In this document: positions 7,864 through 16,246 of the stretch, piece by piece
Numbering within the stretch: the stretch's first letter is position 1
How the letters are laid out: the number at the start of each line of letters is the position of its first letter
DNA from: Geoglobus sp. UBA235
GTDB lineage: Archaea > Halobacteriota > Archaeoglobi > Archaeoglobales > Archaeoglobaceae
Assembly (NCBI GenBank): GCA_002494725.1
Contig: DACG01000019.1
Coordinates: forward strand, 70,537 to 134,536
DNA length: 64,000 nucleotides
Direction: 5' to 3'
The notes under the pieces: generated by a model
Seen by the model: the letters and a program-made list of their open reading frames with translations, nothing else
The model's database searches: none
What the model was told of the DNA's origin: nothing
Position numbers and translations under genes: made by a program

Positions 7864-8782
7864 GCATTACAGATACCCAGAGGAGTGGATTAGAAGGGAA
7901 ATTGAGAAGTTAGGATCGAAGGAAGTCAAGAAGAGAATAGAATCTGGACTGTATATATTGACCCACTCAAGGTGGTTGAAAAGAGGAATAACAACTGGAA
8001 CCACAGCTTCAGCCTCTGCTGTAGGTGCAATAACATCTCTTTTTGAAGAGACAGATGGTGTTAAGGTTTGGACACCATCTGATATTGAGGTTGAGGTAAA
8101 AGTTATTGCGAAAAATGGCGTTGCTGTCGCAAAAAAGTTTTCAGGAGATCACTCATTTGATGTTACAAATGGAGTTGAGATCAGAGCTGAGATTAGCAAA
8201 AATCTTGATTTTGGAGAGGGTATTGGAAGGCTAAACGGAAAGCCATCTATAAGCAATTCAGCAATGAGACAGATACTTGTAAACATAAAAAAAGCAGCAG
8301 AAGAATACAGGTATGATGGATCTGCAATGCTGTCCGTTCCGGATGGGGAAAGGATCTGGGAAAAAACCGGAAACAGAAGGTTTGGCATCTATAGGGGAAT
8401 ATCGATTCTGGGCACAACTGGCTTTGTTGAGCCCTGGTGTGATGAGCTTGTTGAGGCAAAGATAAGAATCGCATCTCTCCTTGATAAGGTTACCCTAACA
8501 ACAGGAAGAAAGGGCTGGAAATGGGCAAAGGAAAATCTCCCTGATTTTGAGCCAATTGTTATGGGTGTTCACTTTGATAAAGCCATTGAGAGAATTGAGG
8601 GGGAGATAATCATAGCAGGTCTTCCATCTTTGCTTATAAAATGGGCGTTTCCTGAGTTGAGAGGAAAAATTTTGAAAGGGGTGGATCCTGTAAAATTCAG
8701 GAATAGGATATTAAAGAAGGCTAAGGAGATAAACCCGAATGTGGTCGATGTTATCCTTTTGAGGGATGAGGATGCAATGTGA
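7847..8782 (+). CDS. cbiD: CbiD, cobalt-precorrin-5B C1-methyltransferase
   Basis: Methylates C1 in the anaerobic pathway using SAM. CbiD is unrelated to the other methylases and is recognised by KRGITTGTTASASAVGA near the N-terminus and by GTTGFVEPWCDE followed by TTGRKGWKWA. The length is 311 residues. An N-terminal stretch of about 45 residues (IEHYRYPEEWI...) precedes the core domain. It ends the corrin operon: the next 127 bases hold a promoter region for psmB. Confidence 0.92.
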   Translation: MRDPIEHYRYPEEWIRREIEKLGSKEVKKRIESGLYILTHSRWLKRGITTGTTASASAVGAITSLFEETDGVKVWTPSDIEVEVKVIAKNGVAVAKKFSGDHSFDVTNGVEIRAEISKNLDFGEGIGRLNGKPSISNSAMRQILVNIKKAAEEYRYDGSAMLSVPDGERIWEKTGNRRFGIYRGISILGTTGFVEPWCDELVEAKIRIASLLDKVTLTTGRKGWKWAKENLPDFEPIVMGVHFDKAIERIEGEIIIAGLPSLLIKWAFPELRGKILKGVDPVKFRNRILKKAKEINPNVVDVILLRDEDAM

Positions 8783-8831
8783 AACTGATTCATTTTCACA
8801 GTTTTGCTTCACATCTCCCTTGAACGAAAGG

Positions 8832-8850
8832 CTTAAAAACATTTTATAAT
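8832..8850 (+). promoter_or_regulatory. Promoter region of the proteasome beta gene
   Basis: CTTAAAAAC (8832-8840) and ATTTTATAAT (8841-8850) are two TATA-like boxes ahead of psmB. Either would give a leader of about 40-50 nt. This differs from the many leaderless genes in the window and agrees with the visible Shine-Dalgarno AAGGAGAT before the start codon. Confidence 0.45.
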
Positions 8851-8909
8851 TAAAAGAGGTACAGCCATAGGGCTCTTCTACAAAAAATCAGGAAAAAGAA
8901 GGAGATGTT

Positions 8910-9557
8910 ATGATGCCAGAAATATTGCAGGACAAGGTGTATAAGGGAACAACAACAGTTGGAGTGGTATGTAAGGATGGAGTGGTGATGGCCACAGAAA
9001 AGAGAGCGACGATGGGTCACTTTATAGCCAGCAGAAAGGCAAAGAAGATCTACAGGATATCTGACAGAATTGCAATGACCACTGCTGGAAGTGTTGGGGA
9101 TGCACAGTTCCTTGTAAGACTGATCAGGGTTGAGATGAATCTGTACGAGGTTCAGAAGGAAAAGAAGCCAAATGTGAAGGCAGTGGCAACCATAATATCA
9201 AATCTTCTCAACTCAACCAGATACTTCCCCTACTTGGTTCAGCTTCTTGTGGGTGGAGTGGATGAAGATGGAGGCAGCATTTACTCCATAGACCCGATTG
9301 GAGGGGCAATTCAGGAGTCAGACATTGTGGCAACAGGATCAGGGTCTCCGATGGCCTATGGAGTTCTTGAGGATGCTTACAGCCCTGATTTGACGTCAGA
9401 TGAGGGCGTCGAGCTTGCGGTGAGGGCAGTTTACTCCGCGACAAGAAGGGACTCCGCAAGCGGCGACGGGATAGATGCTGTGAAGATAACCCGGGATGGA
9501 TATTTTGAGATACCGGAGGATGTGATAGGAGAGATAGTATCAAAGCTCAGAAAATAA
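8910..9557 (+). CDS. psmB: PsmB, 20S proteasome beta subunit
   Basis: Catalytic subunit of the archaeal 20S proteasome. A short propeptide (about 13 residues) ends at KG before TTTVGVV, so autocatalytic processing would expose the threonine nucleophile. The catalytic lysine lies in the ATEKRATMG segment and the GSGSPMAYGVLE motif is present near residue 150. Length 215 residues is normal. AAGGAGAT is placed correctly for the twin ATGs (8910, 8913). The aCPSF1 gene follows after 23 nt, so they may share a transcript. Confidence 0.95.
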   Translation: MMPEILQDKVYKGTTTVGVVCKDGVVMATEKRATMGHFIASRKAKKIYRISDRIAMTTAGSVGDAQFLVRLIRVEMNLYEVQKEKKPNVKAVATIISNLLNSTRYFPYLVQLLVGGVDEDGGSIYSIDPIGGAIQESDIVATGSGSPMAYGVLEDAYSPDLTSDEGVELAVRAVYSATRRDSASGDGIDAVKITRDGYFEIPEDVIGEIVSKLRK

Positions 9558-9580
9558 CCCTTTTTTGAAGGTTGGAGGTT

Positions 9581-11491
9581 ATGTCAAGCAAGGAGTACAT
9601 AAAGCAGTTAAAGGAGAAGATTTTGGATCTAATCCCCAGGAACGTCAGAATAAAAAACATAGAATTTGAGGGGCCGCTGCTCGTCATCTACGTTGAAAAT
9701 CCCCAGGAGTTTGCAGATAGCGGAGATATTATAAAAAAGCTGGCAAAGGATCTGAGAAAGCGAATAATAATCAGGCCAGATCCCAAAAGTCTGAAGCCAC
9801 CTGAAGAGGCAAAGGAAATAATAAAGCAGATTGTTCCTGAGGAAGCTCAGATAACAGGCTTTTTCTTTGATGAGGAGAACGGTGAGGTCATAATTGAAGC
9901 TGAGAAGCCCGGAATAGTCATAGGGAAGAACGGGGTCACACTCAGAGAAATAATGAAGGCTGTTGGATGGAGCCCAAGGCCTGTGAGAACTGCACCGATC
10001 AAATCCAAGACAATAGAGAATGTCAGAAGCTTTCTGATTGGATTCAAGGATGAGAGAAAGGAAATCCTGAAGAGAATTGGAGAAAAAATACACAGGGGTG
10101 CGATTTATGAGGATAAGTGGGTGAGGGTAACGTTTCTCGGAGGTTCAAGAGAGGTTGGCAGGAGTTGCTACCTGCTTCAGACTCCGGAAAGCAGAATCCT
10201 GATTGATTGCGGTGTCAATGCTGGAAACATCCAGCAGTCACCTTATCTCTATGTTCCGGAACTTCAGCCCCTGGATAGCATTGATGCTGTTGTCATAACT
10301 CATGCTCATCTTGATCACTGTGGATTGCTGCCCGTACTTTTCAAATACGGCTACAGAGGGCCAGTTTATCTCACACCCCCAACCCGTGATCTCATGGTTC
10401 TCCTGCAGATAGATTTTATTGAGGTTGCTGGAAGAGAGGGAAATCCAATTCCATACGAGTCCACTCACATCAGAGAGGCACTGAAACACACGATAACCCT
10501 CGATTATGGGGTGGTGACGGATATCTCGCCAGATGTCAGGCTCACATTTTACAATGCGGGCCACATTCTCGGCTCTGCAATAGCTCACTTCCACATTGGG
10601 GAAGGTCTTTATAACATAGCATTCACGGGAGACTTCAAGTTCGAGAAAACAAGACTCTTTGACAGGGCCCAGACAAACTTCCCGAGGCTTGAAGGTCTCA
10701 TAATGGAGGCAACCTACGGAGGATCTGAGGATTTCCAGCCTTCAAGAAAGGAGGCTGAGGAGAAACTGCTTGAAGTAATAAAGAGGACTGTTGAGAGAGG
10801 TGGAAAGGTTCTGATCCCAACATTCGCTGTTGGAAGGAGTCAGGAGGTTATGATAGCTCTTGAGGAGGCAATAAGAAACAGAGAGATCGAGGAAATTCCG
10901 GTTTACTTGGACGGAATGATATACGAGGCCACCGCAATTCACACAGCCTATCCGGAATACCTGAACTCCCATCTGAGGGATCTGATCTTCCATCAGGGCA
11001 TAAATCCTTTCATAAGTGACAGCTTCATAAGAGTTGATTCACCAACCAAGAGAGAGGAGGTGATTGAGGACAGCTCTCCAGCCGTCATTCTTGCAACTTC
11101 AGGAATGCTCAATGGCGGGCCTGTGATGGAGTACTTCAAGGCCTTTGCGTGGGATGAGAAAAACACCATAGTGTTTGTTGGATATCAGGCTGAGGGCACT
11201 CTGGGAAGGAGGATTCAGAAGGGGTGGAAGGAGGTACCGATGCCATCTGCAGGAGGAAAGAGGGATGTTATTGAGGTTAACATGGAGGTTGAAACTGTGG
11301 ATGGGTTTTCGGGGCACTCAGACAGGAGACAGCTAATGAATTATGTGAGGGCGTTGAAGCAGAAGCCTGAGAAAATAATGACAATCCATGGGGATGAGAA
11401 CAAGTGCATCGACCTTGCATCATCCATCTACAAGACATACAGGGTGGAGACAAGAGCTCCCCTGAATCTTGAAACCGTGAGATTCCTATGA
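9581..11491 (+). CDS. aCPSF1 (FttA), KH-domain beta-CASP ribonuclease and transcription terminator
   Basis: Archaeal CPSF73-like metallo-beta-lactamase RNase that cleaves nascent RNA 3' ends and promotes transcription termination. Order of parts: two N-terminal KH-like domains (about 1-150; GIVIGKNG is the second GxxG loop), the MBL core with HAHLDHCG (HxHxDH motif), and the beta-CASP domain with later motifs AFTGDFK, PTFAVGRSQE and GFSGHSDR, ending with the metal-binding histidine in TIHGD. ATG 9581 is chosen over TTG 9572 because GGAGG lies between them. Length about 636 residues is full. Confidence 0.95.
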   Translation: MSSKEYIKQLKEKILDLIPRNVRIKNIEFEGPLLVIYVENPQEFADSGDIIKKLAKDLRKRIIIRPDPKSLKPPEEAKEIIKQIVPEEAQITGFFFDEENGEVIIEAEKPGIVIGKNGVTLREIMKAVGWSPRPVRTAPIKSKTIENVRSFLIGFKDERKEILKRIGEKIHRGAIYEDKWVRVTFLGGSREVGRSCYLLQTPESRILIDCGVNAGNIQQSPYLYVPELQPLDSIDAVVITHAHLDHCGLLPVLFKYGYRGPVYLTPPTRDLMVLLQIDFIEVAGREGNPIPYESTHIREALKHTITLDYGVVTDISPDVRLTFYNAGHILGSAIAHFHIGEGLYNIAFTGDFKFEKTRLFDRAQTNFPRLEGLIMEATYGGSEDFQPSRKEAEEKLLEVIKRTVERGGKVLIPTFAVGRSQEVMIALEEAIRNREIEEIPVYLDGMIYEATAIHTAYPEYLNSHLRDLIFHQGINPFISDSFIRVDSPTKREEVIEDSSPAVILATSGMLNGGPVMEYFKAFAWDEKNTIVFVGYQAEGTLGRRIQKGWKEVPMPSAGGKRDVIEVNMEVETVDGFSGHSDRRQLMNYVRALKQKPEKIMTIHGDENKCIDLASSIYKTYRVETRAPLNLETVRFL

Positions 11492-11970
11492 CCAGGATAA
11501 TAAGCTTTGTGGGAACGTCTGACAGCGGGAAAACAACGATTCTCACCAGAATCATTCCGAAACTTGTTGAGAGGGGTATAAAGGTTGCCGTTATAAAGCA
11601 TCACGCCCATGGTGATTTCGAGATTGACAAGGAAGGAAAAGACTCGTGGAAGCTTTACAACAGTGGTGCAGATGTTGTAATTTCCTCCCCGGTTAAAATG
11701 GCCTTCATAAGGCGAGCTGAAAGTGATACCCTCGACTTTATATTTGAGAGGTATCTTGATGGCGATTACGATCTTGTCCTGACGGAGGGATTCAGCAGAG
11801 CAGGTAAGGACAGAATTGTTGTTCTTAACGATCCTGATAAACTCAAGCACTTCACTCACGGAAAGATTTTGGCTGTTGTGTGTGATGAGAGGATTGAAGG
11901 TTACACGTGGTTCAGAAGGGATGAGATTGACAGGATCGCTCAGTTCATCTTGGAACTGGTGAACAGATGA
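11488..11970 (+). CDS. mobB: MobB, molybdopterin-guanine dinucleotide biosynthesis adaptor GTPase
   Basis: P-loop protein that assists attachment of GMP to molybdopterin and insertion of molybdenum cofactor. Walker A GTSDSGKTT is at residues 9-17, then the family segment VAVIKHHAHGDFEID and the DLVLTEGFS motif. At 160 residues it is a typical stand-alone MobB. It overlaps the end of the aCPSF1 gene by 4 nt and the start of hemD by 4 nt. Molybdenum or tungsten enzymes are implied elsewhere in the genome. Confidence 0.9.
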   Translation: MTRIISFVGTSDSGKTTILTRIIPKLVERGIKVAVIKHHAHGDFEIDKEGKDSWKLYNSGADVVISSPVKMAFIRRAESDTLDFIFERYLDGDYDLVLTEGFSRAGKDRIVVLNDPDKLKHFTHGKILAVVCDERIEGYTWFRRDEIDRIAQFILELVNR

Positions 11971-12671
11971 GAATCGCATCTTTCAGACCGGAAGAGCACG
12001 CTTTGGAAACTGTTGAAAAGATGAGAAAGCACGGTTTTGAGGCGGTTAATGTTCCAATGATCAGAACATCTGTCATGGAGGTTCAGGTGAGGAATGCGGA
12101 CTTCACAGTTGTCACAAGCCAGACATCCGCCAGAATTTCCACTGAAAGAGGACTTCTGAGAGGAAATGTGATTGCAATAGGTCCAAAAACGGCCCGGATT
12201 ATACGGGAGTATGGATATGATGTCAGAATACCGTCAAAGTTTGACTCGGAGACACTCTATTTTGAATTCAGGGAGGAACTGAAGGGAAAAAGAGTCAATC
12301 TGCTTAGAAGCGATAGGGGAGATCCCGTCCTTTACAGACTCTCTGAATTCTGTGATCTGAGGGAGTATGTACTCTACAGGATAGAAGTTCTGAGAGGGGA
12401 GGAGCAGAGAGAGATTGTGAGGGAGGTGTTTGACGGGAGGTTTGATGCCCTCATCTTCACATCGTCCATGATTGTTGAGGGTTTCATGGCGAACCTGAAT
12501 GATACCTTCAGCGGCATGAAATCAATGACTGAGCTTGAAGACGTTCTTGTGATTGCAATAGGCCCCCCAACCGCAAGAAAACTCAGGAAGTATGGAATTG
12601 AACCCCTTGTTCCTGATAATTACACAGTGGATGGTGTTATTGAGCTTTTAAAGAGGCTGCAAAGAGCTTAA
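11967..12671 (+). CDS. hemD: HemD, uroporphyrinogen-III synthase
   Basis: Closes and inverts ring D of hydroxymethylbilane to make uroporphyrinogen III, the substrate of CobA earlier in the window. HemD sequences are very divergent. This one is recognised by its two-domain alpha/beta layout, the DFTVVTSQTSAR and DALIFTSSMIVEGF segments, the paired IAIGPKTAR and IAIGPPTARKLRKYG motifs, and the terminal YTVDGVIELL. The length of 234 residues is typical. It follows mobB with a 4-nt overlap. Confidence 0.87.
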   Translation: MRIASFRPEEHALETVEKMRKHGFEAVNVPMIRTSVMEVQVRNADFTVVTSQTSARISTERGLLRGNVIAIGPKTARIIREYGYDVRIPSKFDSETLYFEFREELKGKRVNLLRSDRGDPVLYRLSEFCDLREYVLYRIEVLRGEEQREIVREVFDGRFDALIFTSSMIVEGFMANLNDTFSGMKSMTELEDVLVIAIGPPTARKLRKYGIEPLVPDNYTVDGVIELLKRLQRA

Positions 12672-12676
12672 ATATT
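12667..12676 (+). promoter_or_regulatory. TATA box for pyrB
   Basis: CTTAAATATT is centred 25 nt before the pyrB ATG at 12697 and overlaps the hemD stop. The spacing predicts a leaderless pyrB-pyrI-ACT transcript. Confidence 0.55.
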
Positions 12677-12696
12677 AACTCCACAATACCATATTG

Positions 12697-13587
12697 ATGT
12701 CCAGATTCAGACATCTCATTTCAATTGATGATCTTGAGAGGGATGATATCGAGCACATTCTCTCAAAGGCTGATTCCTTTGTTGAAATTGCGCGGGGTGA
12801 AAAAAGCTCAGGAATTCTTGAGGGCAAAATCCTTGCAAATCTCTTCTTCGAGCCATCAACCAGAACGAGGATGAGCTTTGAGTCTGCGATGAAGAGGCTT
12901 GGGGGAGAGGTGATAAATCTTGGCAGTGTTGAAGCTTCAAGCATCGCCAAGGGTGAGAGTCTTGCGGACACTGTCAGGGTGGTCTCAGGCTATGCGGACT
13001 GCATTGTTATAAGACACTACAGGGAAGGTTCTGCAAGGTTCGCTTCGGTTGTCTCGGAGGTGCCGGTTATAAATGCCGGTGATGGGGCGGGACAGCATCC
13101 AACCCAGACCCTGCTTGACCTCTACACAATAAAAAAGGAGGTTGGACTGAAAAATCTCAGAATAGCACTAGTGGGAGATCTCAAATATTCGAGAACGGTT
13201 CACTCTCTCATAAAGGCTCTTGCTCATTTCGGAGCAGAAATGCTTCTTGTTTCACCTGAAGCGCTTAAACTTCCGGATGAGCTGAAGGAGAACGGGAGTT
13301 TTGCAGAGTGTGATTTGGAGTATGCTGTTGAGAATGCAGATGTGATATATGTTACGAGAATTCAGAAGGAGAGGTTTCCGGATGAGGAGGAATACAGAAA
13401 GGTCGCGGGAAGCTACAGGATAACCGCAGAGATGCTGAAAAACAGCAGTGCTGTGATAATGCACCCTCTTCCCAGAGTTGATGAGATCTCCTATGATGTT
13501 GACTCTCTTCCCAACGCCATTTACTTCAGGCAGGCATTCTACGGTGTGCCTGTCAGGATGGCAATTCTGACGGAGGTGATGCTGTGA
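12697..13587 (+). CDS. pyrB: PyrB, aspartate carbamoyltransferase catalytic chain
   Basis: Makes carbamoyl aspartate in pyrimidine synthesis. The carbamoyl-phosphate loop EPSTRTRMSFESAM, the DGAGQHPTQTLLDL segment and the VMHPLPR(VDE) motif (aspartate side) are intact. At 296 residues it has the usual length. ATG 12697 fits the upstream TATA box, whereas the earlier TTG at 12694 adds only one residue. The regulatory chain pyrI overlaps its stop, so the allosteric c6r6 holoenzyme is expected. Confidence 0.96.
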   Translation: MSRFRHLISIDDLERDDIEHILSKADSFVEIARGEKSSGILEGKILANLFFEPSTRTRMSFESAMKRLGGEVINLGSVEASSIAKGESLADTVRVVSGYADCIVIRHYREGSARFASVVSEVPVINAGDGAGQHPTQTLLDLYTIKKEVGLKNLRIALVGDLKYSRTVHSLIKALAHFGAEMLLVSPEALKLPDELKENGSFAECDLEYAVENADVIYVTRIQKERFPDEEEYRKVAGSYRITAEMLKNSSAVIMHPLPRVDEISYDVDSLPNAIYFRQAFYGVPVRMAILTEVML

Positions 13588-14045
13588 ACGTTCTGACAAT
13601 AAGCAAAATTAAGGATGGAACGGTGATAGATCACATACCATCGGGAAAGGCACTTGAGGTGCTGAGAATTCTTGGCATAAGGAGGGGAAGCAGGGAAAGG
13701 GTGAGCATGGCAATGAATGTTGAGAGCAAGAAGATGAAGAGGAAGGACATAGTCAAGGTTGAGGGCAAGTTCATAAGTGAGGAAGAACTGAACAGAATAT
13801 CCCTCATAGCTCCGGATGCAACAATAAACATAATAGAGAATTTTGAGATCAGGAGAAAATTCAGGGTGAGAATTCCGGAAAGGGTTGAGGGATTGCTGAG
13901 ATGCCCCAATGGAAACTGCATTTCCAATGATGGAAAAGAGCCGGTCACATCGGCATTCAGAATTGAGAAGTCAGAGAATCTTGTTTTTGCCGTGTGCATG
14001 TACTGCGGAAAGAAGATTTATGAAATAGAGGAATATCTGGTGTGA
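13584..14045 (+). CDS. pyrI: PyrI, aspartate carbamoyltransferase regulatory chain
   Basis: Allosteric subunit binding CTP/ATP. The N-terminal nucleotide-binding domain includes KIKDGTVIDHIPSGKALEVL, and the C-terminal zinc domain has its four cysteines in CPNGNC and CMYCG (about residues 108-142). The zinc holds the regulatory chain to the catalytic chain. It starts with GTG 13584, overlapping pyrB by 4 nt, and ends 4 nt inside the next gene. At 153 residues it is the usual length. Confidence 0.95.
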   Translation: MNVLTISKIKDGTVIDHIPSGKALEVLRILGIRRGSRERVSMAMNVESKKMKRKDIVKVEGKFISEEELNRISLIAPDATINIIENFEIRRKFRVRIPERVEGLLRCPNGNCISNDGKEPVTSAFRIEKSENLVFAVCMYCGKKIYEIEEYLV

Positions 14046-14545
14046 GCATGTGGGGAAAAATCCGCGAGAAATTTGAGAAGTACCCCTCCCAGATTGCGGT
14101 TGCAAAGGAATTTCTCAGGCTTGGAATTTCCATAAGGGATGGAAAGCCATACTGTGACAGCATAGAGCTCGTTCCAACAAAGATTGCCGAAGCTGTTGGT
14201 GTTGACAGAAAGGTTGTTGTCACAGCAATACAGAACATAGAAAGTGATGATGAGCTCAAAAAAGTCTTTTCTTCTCTTAAACCTGTTGCAAACATATCAG
14301 AGGTTGCCAGAATTCTGGGATTCGGAGTTCTTGAGGTTTACGCTGAGAGTCAGAGGCCGGGAATAGTTGCAGGGATAACAGGAATCCTTGCAAAGGAGGG
14401 AATATCAATCAGATATCTCCTGGCAGAGGATCCCGAGCTGAGCGTTGAGAGCAAGCTGACAGTTGTCACCGAGACAAAAATTCCGGGAAGGCTTGTGGAC
14501 GAGTTTCTGAAAATACCGGGTGTTCACAAAATTGTGATAAGTTAA
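14042..14545 (+). CDS. ACT-domain regulatory protein
   Basis: A 167-residue protein with an N-terminal region resembling a small helix-turn-helix (about residues 12-60; PTKIAEAVGVDRKVVVTAIQ reads as a DNA-recognition helix pair) and a C-terminal ACT-like amino-acid-sensing fold (about 88-165; RPGIVAGITGILAKEGISI is the classic ACT ligand turn). Such proteins are annotated as regulators of amino-acid metabolism, but their targets are unknown to me. It overlaps pyrI by 4 nt. GTG 14042 or ATG 14048 could start it. Confidence 0.7.
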   Translation: MSMWGKIREKFEKYPSQIAVAKEFLRLGISIRDGKPYCDSIELVPTKIAEAVGVDRKVVVTAIQNIESDDELKKVFSSLKPVANISEVARILGFGVLEVYAESQRPGIVAGITGILAKEGISIRYLLAEDPELSVESKLTVVTETKIPGRLVDEFLKIPGVHKIVIS

Positions 14546-14548
14546 ATC

Positions 14549-14656
14549 TCAGTCCCTCGGATAGATTTTCCTGTCTGGATGAATGAGCCATCCACAGTTG
14601 TGACAGAAGCACAAGTCCCCTGACACCACAATCCTTTCTCCGCAGCCACATATCAT
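14549..14656 (-). CDS. 35-residue zinc-ribbon-like small protein
   Basis: A short frame with five cysteines and a histidine in a metal-knuckle pattern: MICGCGERIV near the start and DLCFCHNCGWLIH in the middle, ending KIYPRD. On the minus strand GGTGAT, complementary to the end of 16S rRNA, lies 5 nt before the ATG, and a TTTAAATAG box lies further upstream. The gene is downstream of trkH on the same strand and its 3' end faces the ACT-domain gene. The function is unknown. Candidates are a nucleic-acid-binding microprotein or a metal chaperone. Confidence 0.6.
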   Translation of the reverse strand: MICGCGERIVVSGDLCFCHNCGWLIHPDRKIYPRD

Positions 14657-14812
14657 GCATTATCACCCCGTCACGGGGCAGGTTTACTTGTTAATCCGAT
14701 TAAAAATAGTCTTTTCACTATTTAAAGGTTTCTCAAGTTCTCAGCTCGACATAAAAGCTTTTCAGCCAGCTCTTATAAATTCTTTAATAATTAATAATAG
14801 CTTTTTTTTATA

Positions 14813-16246
14813 TCACCACCTTTCACGCCAGAATGATGGTATGAAGAGGGACAGCACCGTAAAGAGTTCAAGCCTGCCAACCCACATGTCAAAGGAGAGT
14901 ATGATCTTTGCAGCATTGCTCAGTGAGGAGTAGCTTTCGGAGGCTCCGACAGCTCCAAGTCCCGGTCCGACATTGTTTATTGATGCAGAAACGGCTGCGA
15001 TGGATGAAATCATGTCAAGACCGGTCAGAGATATGGCAAAGGTTGAAAAAACAAAAACGAGAATGTAAAGGGCAAAGAAAGCTGTGATGTTGTGAAGTAT
15101 GTCCTTCTCAACAACCTCATTGTTGAGCCTGATCATCCTGACAGTCCTCGGCTCTGCACTCTTTAAAATCTGGGAAAGGGAGTAGATTGTGAGCAGGTAT
15201 ATTCTTGCAACCTTTATCCCACCTCCCGTTGAACCTGTTGAACCTCCGATAAACATGAGCATCAGTATAAGCAGTCTTGCAGAGTCGCTCCAGGTGTCAA
15301 AATCTGCCGTTGTGTAGCCTGTTGTGGTCATTATGCTTGCTGTCTGGAAAAATGAGTACCGGATTGAATCAAAAATGCCGTACCTTTCCATGTTGAGTGC
15401 TGACAGAATTATCCCTGCAAGAAGCAAAAGTGAAATGTAAAATCTGAACTCTGTGTCCCGGATTATCTTTCTGTTTCCTTTCATCAGCAGGTAGAGAAGT
15501 GCAAAGTTTGAGCCTCCGAGAATCATGAAAATGAAAATGACGAATTCAACTGCAGGGCTGTTGAAGTAGGCTATGCTCTGGGTGTGGGTTGAGAATCCTC
15601 CGGTGGAGAGAGTTGTGAAAGTGTGGGTTAATGCATCGTAAATTGAGAGTCCGAGAACTGCAAGAAATGCAATTTCAAGAAGTGTCAGGGTCATGTAGGT
15701 TGCGTAAAGGTGAAGGGCAGTATCCCTCAGTCTTGGCTTTATTTTCTCTATCTTCAGCCCGGGCACCTCTGCTTGTAGCAACGTCTCACCTTTTTTCGAG
15801 AGGGCAGGGAAGACCGCAACAAAGAGGACAACTATCCCCATTCCCCCAAGCCACTGGGTGAAGCTCCTCCAGAGCAGAAGGGATCTTGGGAGTGATTCAA
15901 CCTGATCAATGATCGTGGCACCTGTTGTTGTGAATCCTGACATGCTCTCGAAAAACGCATCAACAGGGTCTATCGAGTAGTAGGTGTAGGGTACCGACCC
16001 TATTGCAGCGATGAGAAGCCAGCCTATGCCAACTATCGCATATCCCTCCTTGTACTTGGCGGTATGGGTGTGGGGCTTGACGAGAAAGTAGACAATGCTT
16101 CCTGCCGTGGCGGAAAGTATCATTGGAACCAGAAATGGCATTATATTCTCACGATAGTAAAATGCTGTTGCAAGTGGAAGTGTGAAGACAAGGGAGAAGT
16201 AGAGGATTATCTGGGACAGATAGTTCACAACAAGTCTTGTGTTCAT
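14813..16246 (-). CDS. trkH: TrkH, potassium uptake channel subunit
   Basis: K+-translocating membrane subunit with four M1-P-M2 repeats. Several selectivity-loop signatures can be seen: SGFTTTGAT, TLSTGGFST, TTTGYTTADF and the NNVGPGLG segment. At 477 residues with 10 or so hydrophobic helices it is full length. It follows trkA directly (4-nt overlap), so channel and gating ring are co-expressed. The minus-strand order tatC-trkA-trkH suggests one transcript. Confidence 0.93.
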   Translation of the reverse strand: MNTRLVVNYLSQIILYFSLVFTLPLATAFYYRENIMPFLVPMILSATAGSIVYFLVKPHTHTAKYKEGYAIVGIGWLLIAAIGSVPYTYYSIDPVDAFFESMSGFTTTGATIIDQVESLPRSLLLWRSFTQWLGGMGIVVLFVAVFPALSKKGETLLQAEVPGLKIEKIKPRLRDTALHLYATYMTLTLLEIAFLAVLGLSIYDALTHTFTTLSTGGFSTHTQSIAYFNSPAVEFVIFIFMILGGSNFALLYLLMKGNRKIIRDTEFRFYISLLLLAGIILSALNMERYGIFDSIRYSFFQTASIMTTTGYTTADFDTWSDSARLLILMLMFIGGSTGSTGGGIKVARIYLLTIYSLSQILKSAEPRTVRMIRLNNEVVEKDILHNITAFFALYILVFVFSTFAISLTGLDMISSIAAVSASINNVGPGLGAVGASESYSSLSNAAKIILSFDMWVGRLELFTVLSLFIPSFWRERW

